From Moringa oleifera (Eukaryota; Streptophyta; Magnoliopsida; Brassicales; Moringaceae): DNA of 64,000 nucleotides. Under the pieces are notes generated by a model, which worked only from the letters and a program-made list of their open reading frames with translations, did not search any database and was not told where the DNA came from. Shown here piece after piece: positions 49,670 through 61,984 of this stretch. The DNA lies in the NCBI GenBank assembly GCA_021397835.1, contig JAJFZO010000094.1, positions 11,012,001 through 11,076,000 of the forward strand, written 5' to 3'. The first letter of the stretch is position 1. Every line of letters starts with the position of its first letter. The position numbers and the translations under genes are program-made.

Positions 49670-51687
49670 ACAAATGTAGCTAAATGCACGAGTTTGGTTA
49701 GGCTTGTCTCTGGAGATTTTCATCACATGACTCTTTGATACCACAGAATTCTCTTCTTTCACTTAATGGAAGTTGTCTAGCCTTCTGCCATTGTAGTAAA
49801 AAGTATGCTTGATCCGAGAACAGATCATCTGTAAAGAAAGCTTGCATTGTCATATTATTCATCACTGAACAATCGAAAGAGGTCATATTGCATATATTTG
49901 TATGGCCATAAAACTCATTATGAAATCTGTGGGAACATAACTCTTGCCTTTGTTTTGCAGGTTCTACTCATTGACAATGCTCTCAATTCATTCTGTCTTA
50001 TATTGATTGCTTAACTGATCAAGTTTGAGTAAAACAGGCTGCTGTATTCTGGACCATGTGCATAGGCCAGTGCCCTGGATCCTATACAAATGTCACAGTC
50101 TGACTGTCTTAGTTTTATTTCAGATTTTTCTAGATGGGTTAGTGGAATATCACAAACACCAAAAGAGGGTCTTATAATTTTTCGCAATAACGGAGATTTA
50201 ATAAATACCCTACTAATATTCATGTGCCACTCCCCCCACTTCTTAGTGAGTGACTGTGACCAGACAACAGCTTTATCTCACCATCAGCTCAATGTCCCAT
50301 CCTTTCATGGCCACCACAAAACCATGAATCGCTACCCTTATGATTTATGCACCCAACTAGCTAGTCTTATGAGTCACTAGCTCTTGTGATCTCTAGTTAA
50401 AATCTTCGATTGGGATTAAGTTAATTTGAACTTCAAGTCTAGATGTTCAAAAAGCATCTCAATTAAACAACATGAGGAAATCAGTAAAGCGTTAGTGGCT
50501 TGTACAAATGGAGAGCATAAACCGGGAGTGAGCAAGCACATGGTGCAATTAAAGCGTTTGAGGACAGAACATGAAGTTCTATGGTTAACAATGCTTTTCT
50601 TGAAGTTGATAATTAATAAACACATGGTGCATTTAAAGTAGTTTCAGGTTATTCTCTAATAAAAACTTTGATATGCAGCACCAAGCACGGATCAGCTCAA
50701 GAATACCCAGATGTGAATTGATATTCTTCTGGGAAAACCCAAGTGGTCTCTTCAATCTAATTGTCTGCAACTTTTGCTTTTCTTCTTCTTCTGGAAAGCA
50801 CACAAAGCACAATCAAAGAAGAAACCTAAAATATTCTACTCTTGCAGATGCCATAGACTATGGCATTATTCAATTTTGGATTACAGTGTTAATGCTTTTA
50901 TTGGTGTTGATAATTACTGGAATCCTATATGCAGAGTTTACATGTTACAGAAAGGGTAAGAACTTTTGGCTTCTTGTCACTATCAGATAAAGGAGTCTGC
51001 AGATGTTCACATGGCTTGTGGGCTCTTTTTGCATCTCCCCCATTTCACTACACCGATGAAAACAAAATCACCCAACTAAAATCACATTCTCATATGAGAT
51101 CAACATCTAGGAGTGCAGATATTGAATTCCTCAAACCTAACTTTAATCCCACTCAACTTTTCCATCCTTCCCCATCAGAGGCTTTAAGACAGTGACTAAA
51201 CAACCTCCCCCAAATCCCTCAGTCACTAACCTCCACAAACTCCAATACCCATCGCACTATCTTCAGCATTGGGTCTCGCCATTAATGCTTCAACTTTCAG
51301 GCAGGCATTTTCACATGCAGAAACTTAAAAGCACAATCATTAACAGTATATGAGAATGATTTCTGCGAGACCCAAAAGCTATGAACTTTGTTACTCTGGG
51401 GCAAATAAAAATGTGGGTAAATACTAAAATTCTGATTCAGATTCCAAAAGATGATCAGGCATCAATGCCTGATTGATATACATATATAAGCTAACATTAT
51501 TTGTATACATCTTCATCAAAGCATCTGGTTTGGCTTCGTCTCCCCAGACACTACGTTTCTTACATTTGACATATGTTAAATAGGTAACAAATATAAAAAG
51601 ACCAAAAAAGATGACAGTTTATGTATAGTTCTGATAATTTTTTTCTCTTTTACTGTAGAGATAAATTTAGCTAATTGTATTGACAAA
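49670..51687. other. Convergent spacer between the GID8-like and methyltransferase genes
   Basis: Both neighbours end here, so the region should hold two 3' UTRs. No coding frame has splice partners or recognisable motifs. The longest frame, about 105 residues around 50673-50990, has a hydrophobic stretch but no Kozak context or homology I can recognise. Confidence 0.55.
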
Positions 51688-52732
51688 TCAGCATCTCCAA
51701 TCCAGGCGGACCTCGCCGGGGCCTGCGATGTGCTGACTAGGCTTCTGGAAGGATACCATGTGGCTGCTGACCATGAAGGCCGTTACACGCTCGGAAACCC
51801 TAATGTCTTCCATCTTGAGCTCCTGCAGGCGGCGGACGTACTCCGGCACATGGAGTAGGTCCCACACCACCCCCACCCCACCGGGTTTCAGCACCCTCAC
51901 CATCTCACCAAGAACTCTCATCCTCTCCGCTGCAGCCTCCACTGTTCGATGACCGTACTCTTTACCAACGGTGTGCACGAACACGCCGGATACCACCACG
52001 TCGAAGTAGTTGTCCCCGAACGGCAGCCTCCTTACGTCACCTTCCCGGCAAGTGACATACTCTTGTACACCTATTTCCACATCCCCAATGAAATAAATTT
52101 TATTTTATTTTCTGGTGAAAATAATGGATACAAAATTATTGAAAAATCGAAAATTTAAGGCAGAAATCACCCAAATAATTTCCGATAAAAAAAATTGAGG
52201 GCAGAATTAGGGGCAGTAACTGAAACGGCAAATACACACCTTCCATGTTAGCTTTGCGGAGGGTGGAGAGAGTGGTCCGTTTGGACCGGTCCAACCCAAC
52301 GACCCGACCGGAGCTTCCGGTTTTCTTCAGCTGAGTAGCCACGGCATTGAGCAGGATGCCGCGACCGCATCCCACGTCGAGCGCGAGCTTGACCGTCGAC
52401 CAGTCGTTGACGGAGCCGACCATGCGCTGCGCCATGTCGTAGTGGAGCGGCAAGGCCGAGTAGAAGAAGTTGGCCGCCGCGAAGAACAGGCACAGGGCTG
52501 AGAGCGCGGTGACTGCGCCGCTGAAGCCGGCAGCCAGGCGTGCGGCGCCGGCGCTGGAGATCAGGAAGGACTCGAAGAACCCACAAATGGGATCAAAGTA
52601 GAGCAAGAACAGCACGGACAAGATGGAGAAGAAGATCGCATGGCACAAGAGAAAGACCAATGTTTGCCACTGGTCCATGCCGTATATAGCGTAGATCTGC
52701 GTCCAGTCTCTGGTACCGGTTGTTTTTCCCAT
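51688..52732 (-). CDS. SAM-dependent methyltransferase with N-terminal membrane anchor
   Basis: Two minus-strand exons (52240-52732 and 51688-52070) join in phase to 291 residues. The N-terminus, MGKTTGTRDWTQIYAIYGMD, is followed by two hydrophobic helices (about 24-46 and 68-91). A class I methyltransferase fold follows: motif I LDVGCGRG (118-125), VVGLDRS (144-150), an acidic-loop/strand region FDVVVSGVFVHTV (187-199) and LKPGG (225-229). These bind S-adenosylmethionine; the methyl acceptor is unknown. It matches the Arabidopsis gene next to the HAL2-like phosphatase (At5g54400, from memory). Upstream, a probable 5' UTR intron runs 52830-53051 (GTGAGT...CTGCAG on this strand). The coding exons are GC-rich compared with the surroundings. 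Confidence 0.9.
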
Positions 52733-55700
52733 TTTATGGTGTTTTCTCCTTTTTGCTGGAGTTCTGTACTTTCTAACGATTTTTATGGCTTGAATTGAAA
52801 TTTGATTAGTGCCTGATTGAGTTCAAGTCCTGCAGCAAACAGAGAATTGGTTAGTAAAGAACGTTACAGAAGAAATTGGTGTCTGCTTTTCTATGAGTTA
52901 TTATTAAAACAGGGAATATTTCATACCAGGAAGAGACACCAGAGTTTGATAATATCTTAGATACAGCTCGAGATTGATTCTCAATGGATTCCTAGTTCTA
53001 ATCTTGAAAAGAGAAAAACTGAAACTAAAGCTGGAAAATTGTTTCACTCACCAAGAATAAAGTTGAATATTTGGCTTTTAAGAGCCGACAGGAAACGCAA
53101 TGCTTCAAGTGAAAAGGGGGTTTCTTCTTCTTTCTGTTTTCCGGCTACCAAACGGCGAGGACACACCGAAGAGGCTTCAGTATCAGTTCAAATCACCAGA
53201 TCCATATGCAGAGGTGTGCAGAGAGAAAATCCAGCGGCAATCCCAAGACACGGAAAACCACAGCAGCAACCAAATACCAGTACTATCTCTCAAATCAATG
53301 ATGAGAACGGGGGAAAATCAAGATAAAGATAAGCAAAATAAGAGGGAGAGGGAGAGAGAGTGTTCACATCATCATTGTCGCAGGAAAGGATATGAATCTG
53401 AAAATGTCAGGTGTGTTATTCGAAGGTAGCTATGGAGCACGATCTCGTAACGCGCTTCGGATTCGTCGCTTTCCGAGCTTCCCTTTTGAATTCTGGTAGA
53501 GAGAATAAAATAAGGAATCAATAGAACTGCTTCCTCCAAGTTCATAAAAACCTTCACTGAAATTCTCACTCTCAGTGGGTGGAAGGTGTACGGATTTAAG
53601 AGAGTTATTGATCAGCGGGAATCCGGTATTTAATGGGGGGGTACCCAGGGGTAAAATGGGAAAATTGAAAAAAAACATAATAACAGTGAAAAGCGGGTGA
53701 ATAGACTTTTCTCCTCCCAACCAAGTTTGAAATTTTGTTGAACAGCCAAAAGATACGACGGAGTGGCTGATATTTTACCAAAATAAATGCTGTGTCTGCT
53801 TTTTTGTTTTACCAAAAAAAGTTACCCACTGTAAATTCCCGTAAATAATAAATATCGTGAGATTTAAAATCAGTAATTAGTATTTATTTATATTAAAAAT
53901 CTATTTACAATAAAATTTGGTGAACTCATTTTTTCATGATAATTTCAAAAATATAGCTTATATAAGACTTTGATTTTATCGTGTTTATGAAATAAATTAT
54001 TTTTAAATATCTAATTAAATTTTGATTATTAATTTAATTAAATTTAAATTTTTATTTAAATAATTATAGAAATTATTTTCATTCTTAAAATGATGAAATA
54101 AACAATGAAAATGAATTTTACGCTTTATTTTGATTTTTTTCACTTTTGATAATAATTTAATTTTTTATAAAATCTTTAATTTTTTATTTTCATTTAAATT
54201 TAATAATTAATTTATTTGATAACACGAATAAACATAATTTTTTGTAGGCTCTTTCTTAACAATATCTCAAATTATTTTAGTAAATTAAAATATATAAGTT
54301 AACTACTTTAGCACACAGATTTTGAATTAAAAATAAATAAATATTAACGTGTGAGTGTAATCTACTGATAATGGTACCTTTAATTTTAAGTATGTTTTAA
54401 GATTGTCACAAAAAGCTTTGATTTTGATACGCTCCTACTTAATATTTTATTATAAGAAATAAATAAATAAAAGCGAGCAATTGATTGTCAATTAAGATCA
54501 ACGATTATTGCATAGAATTTATGGCAACATATATTATACTTTTTTTATGATGCTTTAATTTCGATAAATCATTTAATATATAGTTTGAAAAGTAAAATTA
54601 ATATTTTAATTGTGAAAAGAGGGTTTACATTCAAATTTCAAATTGTGCCACTTATTTTTCTTAAAATACCTTTATTTTCCACTCTTATAAAAATTTTATG
54701 CCGTATTCTTCAAATTTAAATAACTTTATATTCACAAACCATTTTTTATGAGTTTTTTAAAATTTTAATGATATAATTTTTTAAAAAATAATATAAAAAT
54801 TTTTCGTTTTTACGAAGATAAGTTGTATTTTTAAAATTTTTTAATTTAAAGTCAGAATTATATTATAATTTAATATATTAATTCTAAAAGTTTCATGATA
54901 TAACTTTGTGAATTAATTTTTTAAATTTAAGTTAAAGGGGAAAATTGAAATACGGAGGTGGTGACAGATTAGAGCATTTGGCTCCGCAAATTAAGGAATT
55001 AGGAATTGGGATTGATGCAGTAACAGGGGGCTTTATTTTTTTTTTAATTTTTTTTCTTTTGTTTTTTTGACCGACCTGTCCCTTTTCACTCTCTCCCATT
55101 CCACATACCTATCACGCCCGCAATGCAATATTTCTGTCACCCATGTCTGCTTCCGTATTTCCAGTTTTACCCCTCAGCTAGAGAGAGAAAAGAAATTGAT
55201 TATCAAATTATTCATGAAAGAAAAAGAAAAGTTCATAGATGCTCAGCTTTTGGGTACGCGCTTGTAAACCGTAAAAAGACCTGCATGCCCCTCTGATTTT
55301 CATTTACTTTGTTTTTTGGTTGTTTTTTTTAATTTGTACGGACATGACATGCAATTCCCTCACTTGGAAGCAAAGAGAAATCGATGGGCATGATGTTACG
55401 GCCATTCATTTCATGCAATTATTTCTAAGTCTTTTCATGTCAAATAGGCAAAATGTAGTATAGAGAAGGGTGTTATTGTTATTTCATGCAAGGTCATTTT
55501 CGTCAAATCGATAACCACTAGGAAATTCCTATACGAAGACTGTGAGACCACTTTTGCAGCAGATATATTTTTTTCTTTTTTTTTAAAAAAAAAAAAAAAA
55601 AGGGGACAGGATACATCCGAGTAGATTATATAGAAGGGGAAAATTAAATAATGTGGGACCCACAATGTAGAGGCCTATAGGGAAGGTAAGGAATGGGACC

Positions 55701-58363
55701 CAGAGCGAGAGGAGAACGCGGGAATGACAGGGAAAGACCGTTTTGAGGGATAGGAGAGCCAACGGCATTCCGACACCGTCTCACCCAACTCAGCCCCTGC
55801 TGCTCCTTTTTGACCATCTTCACAGAGTAAGAGCTGGTTCGCATTTGGGGTTGCATTTGCATTTGCGTTTCTCTTCGCATTTGCATTTGAGTTTCTCACC
55901 GACTTCAATAACTGCGCTGCCCACCCATTACAACTAGCTTCCCTCAACTTCAAAGACAAACAGCCCTTAAAGTCGTGCATAGTCAAATTTCCTTCTTCAC
56001 TATCATATTTTCTTTCTTTCCTTTTTACTATTTCATATAATTAAAAAATAATAATTATTATTATTAAAAAGAAAATAGTCGTGCGTAGTTGCAAGTTGAT
56101 CACGGCCAATGGGAAATAAAAAAAAGGAAAGGGTTGCCTGAAAGATTGAAAGCCAACAAAAAGCAGTAATATAAGCATTTCAATTTGAAATAATTAATAT
56201 AATGGAAAGTGTACGGAACAAAAAATACTTGAAACTAATATCATGCTGATGAAGCCTTTTGTAATTTTGTTCACATTACACACTACTTCCATTTTTTGTA
56301 ATAAACATATTAATTTTTCAAACGTATACATATCGATTATGTTTACAAGCATTTTTATCAATTAATATTAACATTTTGATTTTTTTGTATTTAATCGTGA
56401 AAAAATGTGCTGAAATTGAAGAATTCAAACTTGTATGACTAATTATGCTAGAAGAATATCGAACTCAAGCATATCATATAGCTTTTTGGTAGTGATGAAA
56501 TGGATAAGAAGCTTGATCAAGTCGTGACAATTTGGAATGTGTTAAACTATTAACCGGTCCAATTTGTTTATTGTATAGTTGGTAGTAGATCAAGTCAACC
56601 AAATTTTCATTTAATATTTAATGAAATGGGTCCATTTTTATTTAATCTTCTTTGATTATAGGCAAGCACAAATTCATTGTGTATACGTTTGGCCACGATA
56701 GATTATTAAATGTTGGAAAAAAAAGGCTTTGTTGTTGGAGGACAATGGGTACATAGTGTAGGCACTAGTACTCCCTCGAATTAATGACACCAAGAAGTGT
56801 TAAATGCAACTAATTAACCTGGCAATGTTACGCTAAACATTATAATCTCATGCTTATTTAATTTAAGCAACTCGCCAAACTCTCTTGATGCTTATTGTTC
56901 ACACTCCATATCTATATACCATAATACATATTCTTAAGGATTAAATTTTATCAAATTTGTGTAAACTTAAGCTACCATTGACCAAGAACCATTCAATAAG
57001 TTCAATCTATGCACGAAGTTGTAATAAAATAAATGTCTTGTGAATAGGTCATTTGGTACGTCATCTATGATTAAGAGCATTTTCTAAGATTCTAATGAAT
57101 CCCACCTCACCCAATTAGCATAAAACATTACTAATAAAATAAATTGCAAGATTAGATGTTCCAAGACATTTTGAGGAATACCCAATTTGTTTTTCCCTTC
57201 TTAATCCCAAACCCACTATTTTGTTTTCAATTTAATCACATAGAAAAGGAAGGATATCTACAAGAAGCAAATTGCTCATTAACATTGACTAGTTTGTCGC
57301 CATTCTCATGAGATTAAAGAATCCCAAGTTGAGGGGGGGGTGAGGGGGGAGACCAAAATATAATTCTTTGACTTATCTCATGGCAATATTAGATTTGTGT
57401 ATCAGCACAACTAATTGACAAAACCAGGGGGAAGCCGGAGTATATTATAAAATGTGCTCTTAGGAGAGCTACCTAATCCCATTGATAAGCATAGGATCAA
57501 ACCTAACATTGACTTATGTACGTTTCAGAGTAAAGATGAGACTACGCTGCCTGTGGATTTGAAGAGGTAAAGGTCAGATTCAGGGAGAGATGCCACCATG
57601 GAAGAGGCTGGCAGGGGCAGGGGGGGACACCTTGTTTTAATCTTTAGGCCATATAATGATCATTGATAAGAGCTATACTTCCAATTTTAAATACTTTTCC
57701 AAAGTGGCCTTGGTCCAGGTTTTGGGTTAAGCTTCTGGGGTCATTTAGACCCCAAATTCAAAGGAATCAGACTTATGGTAGGGTAGGCAAGGACCTTCTT
57801 TAATGCAAATCATGCAATTTCCATTGTAACACATAAGGCTTTTGGTCTTTCTCATACATCAATGCTTGTCCAGTAACAAAGAAAAGTAGCAAATAATGTG
57901 AGAGCAGGTTAAAAAGAGCTGCTTCTCTGCAAGATGACTTCTTGGTGATATAGCATCCTTGGCCCTGATAGGATTAAGTATTCTCCAGGCCTGAAGGCGA
58001 CTTTCATCAGCAAGTCCTTCAGCGATTTGCTTGTCCGGCGACTGTTCAGACAATTCCAAGTTATTGCAGAATTCAAGAAGACTCAAAAAAGGAAAAACAA
58101 AGATATGAAATTCAAGCAGAAAATCAGAACAAAATCCATGTCTAATGAAAGATTTTCCAAGTTGTTCCAACTTCTGTTTTGTTCTCTTTGGTCATGTATT
58201 CCAAAAATCAAAATTTCAGAGAGTTCTGCCCCAGGCAAAATCCAAGACATCAATCCATTCACAAAATTTCATAAGAATAAAAGAATTAATTATAAAATAA
58301 CCTTACCATGCTAGAATCACCCAAAATGGCGGGATTTGTTGACTTTGACTGAGTAGTGGAGCC
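52733..58363. other. 5.6 kb gene-free region
   Basis: The first 900 bases probably contain the methyltransferase 5' UTR, with an intron at 52830-53051, and its promoter. About 53830-54950 is strongly AT-rich. A T-run abutting an A-run at 55571-55600 could form a hairpin. Imperfect GCATTT hexamers lie at 55838-55890. G-runs occur near 57333-57350 and 57614-57627. The last several hundred bases may be the 3' UTR of the phosphatase gene. No coding region is supported. Confidence 0.6.
55838..55890. repeat. Imperfect GCATTT hexanucleotide repeat
   Basis: Copies of GCATTT or GCATTTGCATTT are interspersed with variants such as GCGTTT. The minus strand reads through as repeated Asn-Ala, but the frame around it is not convincing as a gene. 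Confidence 0.7.
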
Positions 58364-61300
58364 TCACAGATTAGAAGAATCCCAACTAGCATAAACAGCC
58401 CCGATGAGTTTCTCATGCAATAGAGGTCCAGAACAAACAATTATACCTCGATCAAGACCTTCCAAGTACACTCCTCTTGAAAAGTCCAGTGGCCGGCCTC
58501 CAGCATCAGTTACCACACCACCAGCCTCTTCTACAATCACAACTCCAGCAGCATGATCCCATATCTTCTCTTTATAGCCTGATCTTGCAAACTTCATAAA
58601 GATCTCAGCATCTCCACGAGCTATGGCTGCATACTTGACCATGCTATAGACTCGCAAGGGCTTCTTTCTGCCATTACACCATGTAACAGACATGAGGATC
58701 AATTCAAAGAAGACCAGCAAACTCTATAGCTACAAGAAAAGACTGCAATGGAAGAATGAATGGAAAAGGGCCTGGAGTTTAAAGCCTACAAATAACTTAG
58801 TAACCCAGAAAGGAAAAAGAACAAAAGACTGATCAATAAAGACATAACAGACCGATGTCTGTACAGTCTTTCTATCTCATATAACATGTTAATCACATTT
58901 CAGAGTGCATAAGAAGCATGAGCCTAAGCAAGTTCCTAGAATGAACTCGAGTTTTTCTGTAATAAGTTTGAAGAAACGCAAATTAACCTGTTGGCATTAC
59001 AAATGAGCAAACATATGTTCTTCATGCCTCACTTTCTTAACATTTGTTTTCATGCAAAGATTAGTAAAGCTAAAATGCCTCCGTGACAAAGTTTCTCCTG
59101 CATCAAATGTGCTTTTTTACCCTTTTCTCACAACAAAAGATAATGAAAACCTTCAAGTTGACCAGACAAGGAATATTTGTGAAACTTAATCTAGCTTTCT
59201 CCTCATCATATCCTACAGGCATTATTTTATTATACGAAGATGATTAATGACTTGATGGATACCAAGAAACCTGTAAAAATAATTCATTCATTTATTTACT
59301 GTCCATTTTTTCTTTCCCTTCATTGCTCACAGACTCTGAACACGTTTGCGAGCATGTATTTCTTTATTTTTTATTTCATCAAAGCTAATTCTTTATCAGA
59401 TAGAACTTTAATTTGTAATAGATGTCAAACCAAATACCACCCACCTCAGCCCCACGCAATTAGCAAGTCCCGCTGTGAAGGAGTGATTAGAATTTGCCTT
59501 CTCCACTGGTTCACAAAAAGTTGCCAGTGCAGGATCATCAATGGATGAAACTTGAAGCAGTATTGCAGAATTTGGCCACTGAAGTTTCTGTTCTCCTTGG
59601 ATTAATGGCTGCATCCATGCCTTACCACTGCCTCTCCTTGCATACATCACACATCCCTTTTCCCATGTGTCAGAAGTAGGTGGAGACAGTTTTGACATAG
59701 TCTGGTAGTGTCGATGATGATAATTTAGCCATTCTTTCTTCATTGGGTAATTCGGGCACCCAAGTACTCCGAGAACAACTTTTCCTTTCTCCATCAAAGC
59801 TAAAGCTACAGCATACTGATCCCCACGTACGAATCCTAATGTCCCATCAACAGGATCCAGTACCCAGTGCCTTCCCGTGGGGCCACCAGTTGAATTGCAT
59901 CGGCTGATGGCCTCAAGAATTTCTGGGGTTCCCAAGGGTTTATCTGGACCTTGAAGACCATACTTGGGTGCTTCAGCCAAGCATTCATTCACAGTGTTAA
60001 CAACTGCTGCGAGTAAACCAGCTGAATCAGCATTGGAGAGAGTCTGGACATCTTCTTCGGCAACAATGGAAATGTTCTGACCCCAAAAGAGTTTTGATAA
60101 TGTCCAGCTAACAGTTGCTTGAACACTCCAATCTAGTCATGAGGTAACATCAATAACATTAACCAATCAAGTTGGAGGCAGCAAAATCATGCATGGAATA
60201 ATTGGACTCAGCAAAATTCAGAATTTTTAGCTAACAGAAACTTCTTATTTGATAAACCAGAATGGTCATTTAAGCCAAAAATGGGTGGCATCAACTCCAT
60301 CTAGTTCCTGCAGAGTATAATGAGTTCCATTGATTACAACAATTAACTTGAAGGACCAGAAATTTACTTAACAACCACAAGTAAGTGACTCAATCGAGAA
60401 TAAAGCTAGTACTTATCAGTCATGCAACAAAACAAGTGCAGAGCATACAATCATTACATTATGTACTTTTTAGCAAATTATCAAACCAAGTAAAGGAAAG
60501 ACAAAGTATCCTCAGAGAGTTTCTTTTTTTCTTCTTTTTTCTTTATTTAAGTTTAACAACCTAATCTGTTGTTCTTAGTGCTGGAGTAAATGGAATTCAG
60601 GTTGGCACTTCAATTATCCAACTAGCTAATCTTTCATTTCAACCAAGTGATTAAGTTCTAAAACCAAGCTATTCATGATCATTGGGAGTACAACCCAAGT
60701 CTTCACTGCTCGAGCTCCTTGATCTCCCAAAAATACGTCTTCCCAATAAATTCAATTACCCCCAGTCTGCACTGCAATCTGTCGTAATCACATGTTAAAT
60801 GTGCTAGAATTCTTCTAATTGTGAGAACAAAGTCTTGTGTTTCTATCTTAAAGTGATATCCTCATTAATAATTTATGATCCTACATTCAGACATCTTTTC
60901 TTGAAGCAAGTATATACCTCATCCTCCCCTTTGAAGGACAGAGTAACACGCGCTTCAAATGGCATGGAGCTAGTAAACAAACACCTCTACATTTTTCAAC
61001 AATGCCAGAGGATTATAACAGAAGCATCAAATGTGTACTGAACTTCAATCACCACCAAAAATCTAATATACCATCCATTTCTCTCCTGAAGAAGAGATTC
61101 TCATAGGAATTCTCTACTTCAAAACAAGGTAAAGCCACAGAGTTCCAAGTACCAGATTCACCTACCAGAGACACAACAGTGCATATCCATTTTCAATACA
61201 GAAAAGATAAATAACTCACCAATTTTTCTTAACACATTCACAGAGATACAGATTAAAACAAAAGAATAAAATAATAATAATAGTTTAATCATCAGAGTCA

Positions 61301-61984
61301 TTAGCTAGCAGGAATAATCACTTAAATTAATCAAAGTCCTGAATGACTTGAGTTTCTTCTGTTTAATTCCTTTTGTCATCCTATGTCTTCTTGAGAAACA
61401 AAGGCGCAGAAAAACCCAAAATTTGATGCTAATCAGACACCATACTCCGAATGCACACCATCCAAAATCCCAAAAAGAAAATCACAACGAACCGGATCGA
61501 AGATGCACACCGACCAAAACGAAGAACTCCCAAATTCAAGTAAGCAAATTTATACACCCAAAAATATAACCCAAAATCTTTAAGCACCTGCAATAGTGAC
61601 AGGAGAATCATCATCCTTAGACGTCACTTGGTCACCACTTGTAGAGACCAATCTCTCCTGCACTCTGCGGCACAAAGAACAGGCCATGTGGACGACTCTA
61701 ACAGCCACATCGAGTTCCTTGTCATACTTATTCTCCTCCTCCATCAGTAACAACTTCAATGACAACATACACGATGGAAGAACCCTCAAATTCTGGGATA
61801 CCCACCTCCTGATTCGTACAGAATACTCTCTGTTTACATTATTGGTGCACCCGATTGCGAAAAAACGCACTATAGAAGCTGAAAAAGGTGTGTGGCTGCG
61901 AGGGAAAGTAGTGGCGGGCAGGTGGTGGCTGCGGCTGCGGCTGTGGCTGCGAGAATCACATTGGGATTTTCCACGAAGTTGCAA
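58364..61984 (-). CDS. AHL: HAL2-like 3'(2'),5'-bisphosphate (PAP) phosphatase
   Basis: This enzyme removes the 3'-phosphate from 3'-phosphoadenosine 5'-phosphate, a by-product of sulfation that inhibits exoribonucleases. Three minus-strand exons (61588-61984, 59445-60132, 58364-58667) join in phase. The Mg-dependent, lithium-sensitive inositol-monophosphatase fold is clear: SPVTIADWSVQA, VAEED (156-160), the metal-binding WVLDPVDGT (222-230), FVRGDQYAVALAL, and WDHAAGVVIVEEAGGVVTD near residue 398. From the first ATG the protein is 462 residues, with a Ser/Arg/His-rich leader like an organelle transit peptide. Starting at Met73 (61768) or Met80 (61747) gives 390 or 383 residues, closer to the roughly 373 I recall for Arabidopsis AHL. 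Family assignment is firm; the start is uncertain. Confidence 0.93.

Noticed and set aside
50673..50990. 105-residue + strand frame with a hydrophobic stretch
   Set aside because: No family resemblance, no splice signals and overlapping alternative frames; treated as spacer.
55675..55986. Minus-strand frame with Asn-Ala repeats
   Set aside because: The repeat comes from a simple GCATTT hexamer tract; several overlapping frames are open, and no splice partners or known motifs exist.
57333..57350. G-run (G8-TGA-G6) as a G-quadruplex
   Set aside because: Only two long runs are present within a short span; four-run quadruplex rules are not clearly met. A nearby run at 57614-57627 has the same limitation.
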